Shown: piece by piece, positions 10,480 to 20,437 of the stretch
Layout: each line of letters begins with the position of its first letter
Position numbering within the stretch: the first letter of the stretch is position 1
Origin: Viola odorata
Lineage: Eukaryota > Streptophyta > Magnoliopsida > Malpighiales > Violaceae
Length of the DNA: 64,000 nt
Direction: 5' to 3'
Assembly: GCA_963691705.1 (NCBI GenBank)
Contig: OY829537.1
Location: forward strand, 74,359,352 to 74,423,351
Notes under the pieces: model-generated
The model's input: only the letters and a program-made list of their open reading frames with translations
The model's database searches: none
Told to the model about the DNA's origin: nothing
Made by a program: the position numbers and the translations under genes

Positions 10480-11616
10480 CTATTGCGACTTCTTCCAACC
10501 TTGTGCCTTAGTCGCAACTAAACCCGAATTAGAGTAGGAGACTCTAGCCTTGGTCTGCCTCTCTATCTTGATGGCCATGTGCAGCATCTCTTCTAAGGAC
10601 CCATAGTACACCAGCTCCAACTTGTTGGCAATATCACGGTTTATGCCATTAAAGAAGCGCGCCATTGTAGCCTCTTCCTCTTCTTCGATTTGTGCTCTTG
10701 CTAGTGCAATCTCTAGCTCATTGAAGTACTCGCTTACTGACCGAGTCCCTTGGGACATAGCTTGCAATCGCTGATAAAGGTCCCGCTGAAAATACGTTGG
10801 GATGAAGCGCCTCCTCATCTCTCGCTTCATCTCATCCCATGTTCGGACGGGTGGAGCATTCGCTCGACGCTTGAGCTTGTGCAGCTGTTCCCACCAATGT
10901 ATGGCATAGCCATTGAACTCAACGGCTGCTAAGCGGATCTTCTTTTCTTCAGAATAATTATGGACTAAAAAGATCGATTCAATCTTCTGCTCCCAAGTTA
11001 AGTATGCATCGGGGTCGTCCTTGCCATCAAACGGTGGAATTTTGAGCTTGATGCTATTCAGATTGGCATCAACTCGATCTTCTCCTCTAGGCCGCCGCTC
11101 ATTAGCTCGGTCGCGCCTAAAGAACTCAGGTTCCTTTTCCTCATACGCCTCATTCCAGTGCATACGGGGCGCTGGGTGCCACTGCTCGTCGTAGTCGGGC
11201 TCGCGCTCCATGCGCCGATGAGCTCGACGTGCTAGGCGCTCCGTATTGATGTGTTTGGCTTGTGTGGCCGTGCGCCGTTGCTCCTCATTATTCCCAAGCA
11301 ACACAAAACGTCGGTCTTGATTCCCCTTGCCAACAACACCTTCGGGTAAATCAGTAAAAGGACCCGACTTGTCTTCCTTTGGTCCCATGTCATAGAGGTG
11401 AGCTGCGCGTTGTGGGTTTAGGACTTGGGTCATGTGGGGCGTGGCTGTTGCCTTTTTCTTTTCATCTGATTGCTGCTCCGATTTAGGGCTGTTGCATGCT
11501 TCCATCTTGTCCATTCGGGCTAAGAGTTGGAGAAGGAGTTCTCGGGTGGATAGGTCGCCCTCTTCGGCCTTGCCTTTGGTTTCCTTGATACTTTTGTTTC
11601 CTGAATCTTGAGACAT
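10480..11616 (-). CDS. gag: Gag core of element 2
   Basis: A 378-residue frame starts at MSQDSGNKSIKE (ATG at 11616), about 195 bp downstream of the 5' LTR, the usual place for gag. Residues 1-60 are polar with a short leucine-rich helix (RELLLQLLARMDKME). The retrotransposon gag domain follows, with IPPFDGKDDPDAYLTWEQKIE, AIHWWEQL, WDEMKREMRRRFIP and LYQRLQAMSQGTRSVSEY. It forms virus-like particles with the element RNA in relatives. The frame ends at a TAG (10482-10480) that seems to be a nonsense change, because the same frame continues into the zinc knuckle. Confidence 0.88.
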   Translation of the reverse strand: MSQDSGNKSIKETKGKAEEGDLSTRELLLQLLARMDKMEACNSPKSEQQSDEKKKATATPHMTQVLNPQRAAHLYDMGPKEDKSGPFTDLPEGVVGKGNQDRRFVLLGNNEEQRRTATQAKHINTERLARRAHRRMEREPDYDEQWHPAPRMHWNEAYEEKEPEFFRRDRANERRPRGEDRVDANLNSIKLKIPPFDGKDDPDAYLTWEQKIESIFLVHNYSEEKKIRLAAVEFNGYAIHWWEQLHKLKRRANAPPVRTWDEMKREMRRRFIPTYFQRDLYQRLQAMSQGTRSVSEYFNELEIALARAQIEEEEEATMARFFNGINRDIANKLELVYYGSLEEMLHMAIKIERQTKARVSYSNSGLVATKAQGWKKSQ

Positions 11617-11797
11617 TCTTTCTTTTTTTTGAAATTTTGTTTTTGTTTTTGTTTTTTTTTTGTTTTTTTTTTACTCTATATAAAACGAAAATACAACTAG
11701 ATGGATGAAGGGTGATTTAGCTCCGGACTAGAGTAAATCGACTCAAGAATGTATCGAAATAAAGAAGCAATTAAATTACCAAGCTTGAACAGCCTTC
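11617..11797 (-). other. Untranslated leader of element 2
   Basis: Lies between the primer site and gag. On the minus strand it is very A-rich just upstream of the ATG (poly-T on the plus strand, 11620-11671). Confidence 0.6.
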
Positions 11798-11809
11798 GCT
11801 CCGCTACCA
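11798..11809 (-). promoter_or_regulatory. Primer binding site of element 2
   Basis: Two bases inside the 5' LTR the minus strand reads TGGTAGCGGAGC. This differs at two of twelve positions from the initiator-Met tRNA site common in plant retrotransposons (TGGTATCAGAGC). The same variant occurs in elements A and B. Confidence 0.7.
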
Positions 11810-11811
11810 AC

Positions 11812-12743
11812 TGATACGATCCTCGCTAGGCTTGGATCGATGCTCCTGTTGCGATCGTTGTTCAAGGATGGACTTTATGCGGAAATACTTGAATTGAACC
11901 CAAACGTGCGCTGACCCTGCTAAGTCTTGATGCCTAGCCAACCCAGCTACGCGAATGAGGATCTTGATCGAACTCCTAACCCTCTAACCAGCACTTGGTT
12001 AGCAACCTAGGCAATCGAACAATGGGGGTGAACTTTCGATTTACTTGATATGCTCTTCGAGTGTTCGGACTCAAAGGATTCAAGGTTCTGTGAGACTTAA
12101 ATTTAACTCAAGTATTTTGGCAAAAAAAGTCTGATTTTATTAAGCCAAGCGGCTGCCTTAAATAGGCGCAAGAAATACAAATCCTACGAGAACTAGAACT
12201 TCTATCTATACAAGAATTCGACTTGAATAAAAGCTGAAATAATTAATTAATTATAATACTAGTACTAAGAGTATTAGTAGACCCAAGCAATCCTACGCAC
12301 GGTAGAATTACGCAATGCGCGTCCTTCCTCAAGTCGAAGTCCTTGGTGCGCTAGGACTTGCGCATGCGTTGACCCGCTCGGCCCTTCTCCCAAACGCGTC
12401 GGGCGTTTGACTTGAAACTTCTGTAACCTCTTCTAGACCCTTGAAGTTATCTTGTAACTCGGTTGGAGCTCGGTAAATATCTCCCAAGTCCGACTTGGCT
12501 CGGGCGTCCGTTTCGTGGGCGCTAGCGTGCGCGCTGGGTGCGACCCGCAGCGTCACTGAGCGCGGCGTGTGCTCGCGTAGTACGGACTCCTCCAGCGTAG
12601 CCTCGCGCTGAATCTCGTCATGTAGGAACAAAGAAAGCTGGTTGGACAGGCGCTTGCTGTGTTGGCGCGTAATCGGGCCAACGGGCGGCAAGGGAACGCG
12701 AGAAGGTGCGGCGTGCGTGCGATGCGTACTAGGGTTCGCATCA
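11812..12743 (-). repeat. 5' LTR of element 2 (complete)
   Basis: 932 bp with TGAT...ATCA termini and the duplication CATAC outside. The minus strand keeps a long open frame (12757-12329) that corresponds to the LTR-encoded polyprotein tail, including PPVGPITRQHSKRLS. Confidence 0.92.
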
Positions 12744-12840
12744 CATACCCTAACCATACTCAGTCAAAGCGGGTATTACCCGCTTAAGTGGGTATGGTTA
12801 TAGGTGGGTATGCGAGTATGGGTACCCATCGCCATCCCTG
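12744..12840. mobile_element. hAT-like terminus, right of the insertion
   Basis: Continues the GGGTAT/ATACCC-rich terminal region seen at 6320-6409 after one copy of the CATAC duplication. It ends GCCATCCCTG at 12840, the likely outer end of that transposon. Confidence 0.45.
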
Positions 12841-13170
12841 TCATCATTGTTACAACTACTATCACGTGTTCGTGGTTTAGGGTCCTTCCCTGATTGTTGT
12901 CTCACTCTCCTGTGAGTCTCTTTTTCTCATTTCTTTCCCAATTAGGATTTCTTTCTTATCCTTAGTTTTTTTCCTTTCGATTGCTATTTATTTTTTCTCT
13001 TGTGATTTCCTCCAAATTTCAATTTTTATAGCCTTATCCCTTGTTTGTTTTTATCCGCACAATCTTTTCAATTTCAAAATCTTGTTTCTTTGTGGTCTCC
13101 TCTTATGGTCATGTTAATCATATAAAATTATATCTTTATTTTTATCATTTGGGTTAAGTTGTGTTTCATT
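12841..13170 (+). other. T-rich stretch before the LINE remnant
   Basis: No gene seen. The pyrimidine-rich sequence may be the 5' UTR of the LINE. Confidence 0.3.
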
Positions 13171-13217
13171 TTCATTCGATATTACCAAAAGAGAACGTCT
13201 TTCCTTTTACCCGTGAT

Positions 13218-14535
13218 AATGGCGAGCGGTGGAGAGAATGAGAGGTGTTTTGTGAGGGGTGAACCGAGCAGAGGTAAGGGTCTTGCAGTAGATGGCCCGG
13301 AAGAGCATTGAGGGCCCGACGATCAGGGGGTATTGGACAGAATGGTTTTTTGCTGTTGAGCAAGGTGCTGGGTGAACAGCGAGTGAATCCTCTGACCTTT
13401 TTAAATAAGATGAAGGAATTGTGGGTACCCCAAGATGCATTCGAAATGTCAGTCCTTGATCTGAATCTGTTCGTATTTAAGTTTGAGTTGGATTTCGATA
13501 GGAACTCGGTCCTCTCAAGATCTCCGTGGTTCTTTAATTAGCAGCTGGTGATTTTAAAGACGGTTATGGGAGATGATCATTTTAATGTGGAAATGTCTCA
13601 CGCATGTTTTAACGTGAGAGTTTATGATATCCCGGTTAATTTGAAGACCAAGGAGATGTTGGAGGATATTGGGAACCGGGTGGGCACTTTCATGGGGTGG
13701 AAGATTAGGACCTCGGAGGTTTATTCAGATGCGTGCAGATCAGGGTTTTGTTCGACATCGAGCGGCCTTTGCTGAAACCATATGAAGTTCCGACTAAATG
13801 GTGACTTTTATGTATGAAAGGCTGCCAATTACTGTCATTTTTGTGGGAGCCTAGCTCATATTTTTCAGGCCTGTAGGGATAGATTTTTTCAGGATTCTAA
13901 TGGTGCTAAACCACTGTCATTTAGTATGGGGATTCGAGCAACTACTGATAAGTGGATGATGTTCCGGCAGGCTGAACGTCGAGTCACATGTTAGGTCGGT
14001 AGTGGACAATAATTTATTTGGCGAGGATAGATTGAATGTGAGATTTGATAGGCTGGGCGGGCATAATCGTGGTGTGCAGCGGGAAACAGTTCGGATTAGC
14101 TCTAGTGAGACCCGATCGGCAACCTGAGTGAGCTCCGACAATCAACACCCGCCGACAGGTGGCTTGGATGCCATGGTAGTGAAGGATCGGGGTAGTGGCA
14201 AAGAAATAGGGGGGTTATTAATCAGATGGTGGAAAGCTTAAAGAGGGTGATGATTAGGGAAAATTTGGTGGATAAAATTAAGAGTGGGGATCATGGGAAT
14301 TTGTGAGAGAAATTGGAGTCTCATCTAGCAGCTTCTATAAATAATTTTCGTGGGGATTTTGTTGCTGCTAATTCGGGAGAAGTGTTGACTAGGTTGGGAA
14401 AGAGTGGAAGAGTGGATGTTAGGTGGGCTGACTAACGACGGGGATGGGCCAGATTTGGGTGGGCTACGTGCGCTAATAGAAGATGGGGATGATCTAGAGC
14501 TCGCGCTACGCGATAGGCTACAGATTGGCCCGCGT
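13218..14535 (+). pseudogene. LINE ORF1 remnant (RNA-binding, zinc knuckle)
   Basis: Broken frames encode a DUF4283-like ORF1 domain: VNPLTFLNKMKELW, LNLFVFKFE, SRSPWFFN, then FNVRVYDIPVNLKTKEML and IGNRVGTFMGW. A CCHC knuckle CHFCGSLAHIFQAC is visible near 13830-13875 in a different frame. Plant LINE ORF1 proteins bind the element RNA. Several stops (for example 13539-13541 and about 13773) and frame changes rule out function. The ATG at 13218 is the first plausible start. Confidence 0.6.
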
Positions 14536-14543
14536 GCTCTACT

Positions 14544-15161
14544 CATAGTTATCAGAACCGGACCGGATAGCGAACCGTTTTCGAAAATTTGGTGGTTCAA
14601 CCGGGTTCGACCGGATTGTAGATGTTGGTCCGTCCGGAACCGTTTACACATTAACCCGGTAAATCTTAGACGATAAAACCGGATTAAACCGGATTGAACC
14701 GACTGGTTTTTACTGTAGCATTTTATAATATATCAAAAAATATTATTAAAATTGAAAAAGTCCAAAAACAACGTCGTTTTGGGACTTTTCAAAACGGCGT
14801 CGTTTTGGTCCATATCAAAACGGGGTCGTTTTGGCATCCAAAACGGCGTCGTTTTGGCACCCAAAACGGCGTCGTTTTGGTTGCCTCTCTGATGGGTTGG
14901 CCCATGCCTGTAATGGGCCGGCCCATCAAAAAAAATTTTTTTAAAAAAAAAAAAACCAAACCAAAACGGCGTCGTTTTGGTTTGGCTCATCAAACCGACT
15001 GGTTCAATCCGGTTATTTAGGTTTGTAAAAACCGGCCGGTTTGACCGGTTGAACCCGGTTCACATGCTTATCCGGTCCGATAGCTGAATGGAACCAAAAA
15101 CTTGAAAAACACCGGTTGAACCGGACGGACCGGCCGGTCCGGTCCGGTTCTGATAACTATG
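14544..15161. mobile_element. 618-bp non-autonomous TIR element with palindromic repeats
   Basis: Perfect 23-bp terminal inverted repeats (CATAGTTATCAGAACCGGAC and onwards) and an 8-bp target duplication GCTCTACT at 14536-14543 and 15162-15169 define the element. The duplication size suits the hAT superfamily. The interior has CCGGTT-rich subterminal repeats and five or six copies of the palindromic word AAAACGGCGTCGTTTT (14765-14975). It has no coding capacity; overlapping open frames arise from the repeats. Confidence 0.88.
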
Positions 15162-15169
15162 GCTCTACT

Positions 15170-16315
15170 GCAGGAGGATGAGGCGCTGACTGCTGAGGGT
15201 GGGAGGATGGATTATGGGCTGGGCCTTGACTGTATTGGGCATCCTCCTCCTCCCTTGGATTCTTATCAACCTATAAATCCTAGTGGGCCAGGGTCTAGGC
15301 CCACACAATTTTATTTTACTAACAATGAGATTGTGGGTGAAAAGGTTGGGGCGGGAGAGGACGGTTTTGATGAGAGCTCGAGTTTTGAATCTGACCAGAA
15401 GAAATAATTTTGATTTTGAGCAGTGGGGACGACCGAGTCTAGGGGAGAAAAAGAGGTGGACCATGAGCGGGACGTGAAGGTGAAATGTCGTTTCCTGTAC
15501 ATGAGTTTGTGAGCTTTCAGAACCAATGATTTGGAAACAAGAGGTGGGACCCAATCCCAAGGTTTTAGGCAAGTGTGGGGTGGCAGAATTGGAGCTGGAC
15601 GAGGTTGATAATTCTGCTCAGCTTTTGTAGAAGAAAGCTAAGTTGTTGCATGGTCAAAAGGTCTCGAATGGTGATGAGGCGGTGGTTTCTCAACAACCCC
15701 GCCAAGACCAATGAGTATAATAGTTTGGAACTATTGGGGGGATTGGGAACTCTCGAGCAATGGAAACTGTTTCAAAGGTTTTAGGTTTAGAGTCCTCTGA
15801 TTTTATTTTTCTTTCTGAAACTAAGTTGTATTCTATTGAAATTATTGATCTGAATAAGAAATGACGTTTTGATTATATTTTATCTGTGCACTGTGAAGGG
15901 TCTAATAGAAGTGGGGTCTTTCATTTTTCAGTTGTTACCCTATTACTGTTCACTCCCTTATGGAAGATCCGCACTGTATTGATATTAAAATTCTAAGTGG
16001 TTTTCGGGAAGGACCCCTATGGAGTTCACTAGGGTGTAACGTTAGCCTAAGTCGGAGGACAAGTATAAGACTTAGGACCGACTACGAGAGATCAAGGGTT
16101 TGAGTAGGCTATCTTGGCTATGTGCTGGCGATTTTGATAAAGTTTTGTGGAGTCACGAGAAGTGGAGGGATAATATAGGGATTTTAATTTCATGAATGAG
16201 TTTAGATATGCTCTGGATTTTTGTGAACTTGATGATTTGGGTTTCTCAAGCCTAAAGTTTACCTAGTGCAATAATCAGCGAAAGGGAGGCACGATTTTGG
16301 GGAACCAGTTTAATT
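15170..16315 (+). pseudogene. LINE ORF1 tail and endonuclease remnant
   Basis: After the TIR element the LINE continues with the end of ORF1 and then the start of the endonuclease at 15711 (MSIIVWNYWG, close to the usual MSxIxWNCRGLG opening). A frame-shifted FIFLSETKLYS-like stretch near 15805-15830 and an endonuclease C-terminal segment (LDFCELDDLGFSSLKFT) near 16215-16265 follow. The centre is deleted and stops are frequent. The domain would nick target DNA in an active element. Confidence 0.55.
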
Positions 16316-16547
16316 CATTTATATTTTGGGTATAAAATTTAATAAAATATTTATAGTTGATAGGTAAATAAATTAAATTGTTTATTGAAAATTAATGATT
16401 CACTTAATTTAAGGTTATAAACTTTAAATATTTGTATATCGTAAGGTTTTTTATTTAAAATTTAATATGCATAAAAAATATTAATTAAATATACAAAAAT
16501 AAACAGGTTTAGTGTAATAATAGATTTTGAAGGTTGATGCTCATACT

Positions 16548-18616
16548 TAGTGGCGGATCCAAAAATAATTATCAGTGGGGGCAAAAAGATATATTATTTA
16601 AGGGTGAAAGTTTTAAATCAACCCTGAACTTTAAAGTTTTAATTAATCGTAACCCTGATCTTTTATTATGTTTAATTACAACCCTAGTTGTCGCTAGTAT
16701 TGTTTAATCAACCCCCTACAATGACAGAAATCGGACGTGGCATCGTTGACCGATGTTATGTGCCACGTCAACACCTGGGACGTTGCCATGTCAACCCCTG
16801 GAACGTTGCCACGTCAGCTCGCCACGTCTGCAACCTGCCATGTCAAACTCCACGTGGCAGGGTTGCGATTAATCAAAATATTAAAATTCAGGGTTATAAT
16901 TAAATAAAATAAAAGATTAGGGTTGCGATTAATCAAAACATTAAAGTTCAGGGTTGTTTTATGTCTTTTTACCATTTAGAAATCCTTGTTACATGATCTT
17001 TTTTATCTGGTTAATTAATTTATTATACTTATATGCTATATTATTCCCAAATAATGTCTTATTATGGTTAAAAAAATTATACTTATAAATTAAGGTATAA
17101 ATAAAGTTTCGGAAAAAAAAGTATAATTTTTTTAACCATAATGAAACATTATGTTTTTTATTCGGGAAAAAAGTTATAAAATTTAAATCTAGAATGTTAA
17201 ATTAAACAAGAAGATTACACCTCTATGTAACACCTAAAAAAACATGAAAACTGAATTATGAACATAAACTATACAAAATACTAATTTAAAAAAAGAGAAT
17301 AATCTAAAAAATAATTATGAGAAAACCTAATTAATTAAAGCTTAGTTTTATTTAGGAATAATATAGCGTAAAAGTATAATAAATTAATTAACCAGACAAA
17401 AAAGATCATGCAACAAGGATTTCTAAATGGCAAAAAGACATAAAACAACCGTGAACTTTAAAGTTTTAATTAACCGCAACCTTGATCTTTTATTTTATTT
17501 AATTACAACCCTGAACTTTAATGTTTTGATTAATCGCAACCCTGCCATGTGGAGTCTGACATGGCAGGTTGCAGATGTGGCGAGCTGATGTGGCAACGTT
17601 CTAGGGGCTGACGTGACACATAACGTCGGTCAACGATGCCACGTCTGATTTCTGTCACGGTAGGGAGGTTATTAAACAATACTGGCGACGACTAGGGTTG
17701 TAATTAAACAAAATAAAAGATCAGGGTTGCGATTAATTAAAATTTTAAAGTTCAGAGTTGATTTATAGCTTTTACCCTATTATTTAATTTACTAGTATAT
17801 AATTTTTTTTGTTCTTTTAATTTTGAATTAAACTAAATTAATAATATACTTATTTTTCTGATTAACCATTATATAATGATAAAAAAATATTTAAGAAAGT
17901 AATTTCTTCACATATAATAAAACAAACCAAATTAATGTTATAAATTTTGTATCTAAGAACACTCCAAAAATGAGCTACGAATAAATGGTCAAAAAATTAG
18001 ATTTTATTTTTGTTTACTTGTATATATTTCTATAATAAATAAACAAATATAGATATCATTTTGGTCTATACTACATATATTCATAAGTTCATTAAAATTA
18101 ATTTTGTTCGCATTGGGTCTACACACTAAGAACTAAAGTATTTACAATAAGTAATTATTTTATATATAAAGATCGAATAAGATAGGACCTTTTATTTAAA
18201 GAGTAAGAGTGTCAAATTACTCACACTAACTACTTGATAAATATTCCATGTTCAAAGAGTCAAATGAGATAATAAAAGAGAAAAATAAGGTGGGAAAATG
18301 ATAATATAAATAAAACCTAAAGAGAAAATAGTTTTTCCCTTCCATACATTTTAACAATTGAAATTGTAGCTTAAAAAATTGAAAATGTAACTTACCATAG
18401 TGAATTTGTTTTTTTAGTGGACTTCATATATACATAAGATTACTTGGAAAAAAAGGACACTCCGAGAAAGAAAGAAAAGCTTTATAAACTAAAATATTTA
18501 ACTAGTGGGCAAAAATAATAAATAAATATCATTTTGTAGTATAAATATTAATATTAATTGGAAAAAAATCCACTAGGGGCAGTTGCCTTCATTGTCACAT
18601 GGTGAATACGCCACTA
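16548..18616. mobile_element. hAT-like element, non-coding, 2.07 kb
   Basis: Short imperfect terminal repeats TAGTGGCGGATCCA and ...TACGCCACTA are flanked by an 8-bp duplication CTCATACT (16540-16547) / CTCATACC (18617-18624) with one mismatch. No transposase is seen. Half of its length is a nested foldback element. The rest is AT-rich. Confidence 0.7.
16602..17777. mobile_element. Mutator-like foldback element 1, with a 10-bp TSD
   Basis: Two arms of about 380 bp (16602-16995 and 17405-17777) are inverted copies with mismatches, around an AT-rich 400-bp loop. Ends are GGGTGAAAG...CTTTTACCC and the duplication TATTATTTAA lies at 16592-16601 and 17778-17787. A 9-10 bp duplication and long TIRs fit the Mutator superfamily. 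Each arm holds a cluster of CCACGTC/GACGTGG words (16730-16860 and 17550-17650). No coding frame is convincing. Confidence 0.78.
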
Positions 18617-19144
18617 CTCATACCCTACCATAATAAATAGGGTAATTAAATATTCATGTCATTATCCTACCCTAATAATTAAGGTACTTAAAAGTAGGGT
18701 AATTTCCCGGTCCAACAGAGTTGATAACTCATATTTACATTTTACCCTATGTTTTGCCAATCTAAATGGCATTGCATACGCATGGGATCAACTCGCGACA
18801 TCCTATGTGAACTATAGAACTGTAGTTGAGTTAAAAGAGATACACCAAAAAACAACTTGATTTTGGGAAGATTTAGGCATGGGTCGGGCCAAGCTTTGAT
18901 CAAGTCTGGGGCTGAGCCTAGTAGATTTGTGTTGGGCCTGAGTTTTTGAAGTTGTAACATTACTTTGGTGGTGCTTGAATTCTGGGTTGGGTGCCCAACC
19001 CAACTTTTCCCAACCCAAAATGAAGTTTTGGTGTTAGGTAACACCTTTCTAAACCAGCTTTACCCAAATGGTCCGTTGGAAAAGTAAGGAAAACCTTGGT
19101 TTATGGGGCCGGAGCAAATTGCTCTAGCCAGCAAACGGAATGCC

Positions 19145-19198
<54 letters not shown>

Positions 19199-20437
19199 TA
19201 AATTCAATTTTCTTATTTTATATAATGAACAAAATAAATTAAAAACTATCACAATATAATCTCTATCTCAAGATAAATAATTCTAGATTCATTTTTTCTA
19301 TTTTTATTAATTTTTTAAAAATAGGTTTTATACTCCAACGTTTTCATTTCAACTGTTTTACTAAACACCTCAGCTATCTCACTGAACTTTTAAATTTTTT
19401 TACCAAACAGCACATTCTATTTCCCAAAAGTTATTATTTCATAGAATTTTTTTCCACAGAACTGAAATGCCAGAACTTTCAGTTTTTTTTTTTTAAACAT
19501 GTGCATCGTGAATAATTAGATTGATAAATAATAACATTACTTTATTACTTTGTCAGTTTCTGTTTAGGCACGACATCAAGTATAAAAAAGTATATCTCAC
19601 CTAGGGATGAGAATTTTAATTTTGGTCCTGTGACTCGTCCATTGACTCATCCCACACTAATTTTTTAAACCATTTTTTTAAATGAGAGTGAACTGTCCCG
19701 TCCCGTATGTACATGGTTTTGTTGTGATCTCACCTAGGTCTCCTCTCCCCACCCAAAGTCCCACTCACACGGCCACACTACACCCAACTCAACAACATAA
19801 CATTGTTTGCAAATAGATGAGAAATTGCAGTGAGTGTCGTTTGCTCCTCTCTCCCTGTAAATTGCAGTGTCATTCGGGTCTAATTTTCACGGGTTTGGGA
19901 TTGGACCTGTCAGAACTCACGGGTCGGGATCGAGACTGATTTTTCAGTCTCAATTGATCCCGAAACCCGACTCAATAGTACCATTTTACCACCCCTAAGT
20001 TCGCCAAAGAAATAATGAGGTAAGAAGAGGACATAAATTATGGATCTATTGTTTTGTTTCTTTTTTTTCCTCTTAAAATTAATGATGAATAATTTATCAA
20101 TAAAAATAGGTCCGTGAGTAGCTCGAAAATCCACAAGCCCATAAGGGTTAGGCCCGCCTCAAGTTTGGGCTTAAAAAATAATTACCTAGGTCTAATCAAG
20201 GGAGTAAAAAGCCCGGCCTGGCCTATAACCAGTTTAATTTTGGGAACTTAAAAAATGCATTAGACCAAGTAAATAAGTAAACTTTGTGGCCATAACCCGG
20301 TAAATGATTTTCCCTGTTACTCAGCCCGCCAGATTAAAATTTGGACCTCTATAGTATACAAGTGCTCTTGTTTTCATTCATTTGTTATTTATTTGTACAA
20401 AGGATGTCCTAAATGTATACTCCGGTGGCAATATGGA
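18617..20437. other. Gene-free AT-rich interval with TIR-like debris
   Basis: No gene. It contains a (TA)n run at 19151-19195, short motifs such as CCACCCCTAA at 19991 that resemble hAT ends, and GGGCC-rich debris near 20140-20220. No paired ends or target duplication could be established. Confidence 0.5.
19151..19195. repeat. (TA)n microsatellite
   Basis: About 22 uninterrupted TA dinucleotides. Confidence 0.95.

Larger units (their letters stand above)
6410..12743 (-). mobile_element. CRM-like Ty3/gypsy chromovirus with both LTRs (element 2)
   Basis: Minus-strand element bounded by LTRs 11812-12743 (5') and 6410-6797 (3', internally deleted), with a perfect 5-bp target duplication CATAC at 6405-6409 and 12744-12748. 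It has a primer site, an A-rich leader, a single gag-pol frame and a polypurine tract. The frame is broken only by stops at 10480-10482, 9814-9816 and 7136-7138 and one frameshift near 7807-7830. All catalytic motifs of RT, RNase H and integrase are still readable, so it is younger or less decayed than element 1. It is inserted in hAT-like terminal sequence. Confidence 0.92.
13171..16315 (+). mobile_element. L1-type LINE remnant, 3' part missing
   Basis: ORF1 and endonuclease parts of a plant L1-like retrotransposon are readable, but reverse transcriptase is absent. The remnant is split by a TIR element at 14544-15161. Loss of the 3' half, rather than the 5' half, is not the usual target-primed truncation and implies later deletion. 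The right border grades into AT-rich DNA. Confidence 0.7.

Noticed and set aside
14694..15020. ORFs on both strands inside the 618-bp TIR element
   Set aside because: They read through palindromic AAAACGGCGTCGTTTT repeats and have no protein-like composition.
19603..19999. Possible hAT element between TAGGGATGAG and CCACCCCTAA
   Set aside because: The ends pair poorly and no target duplication was found.
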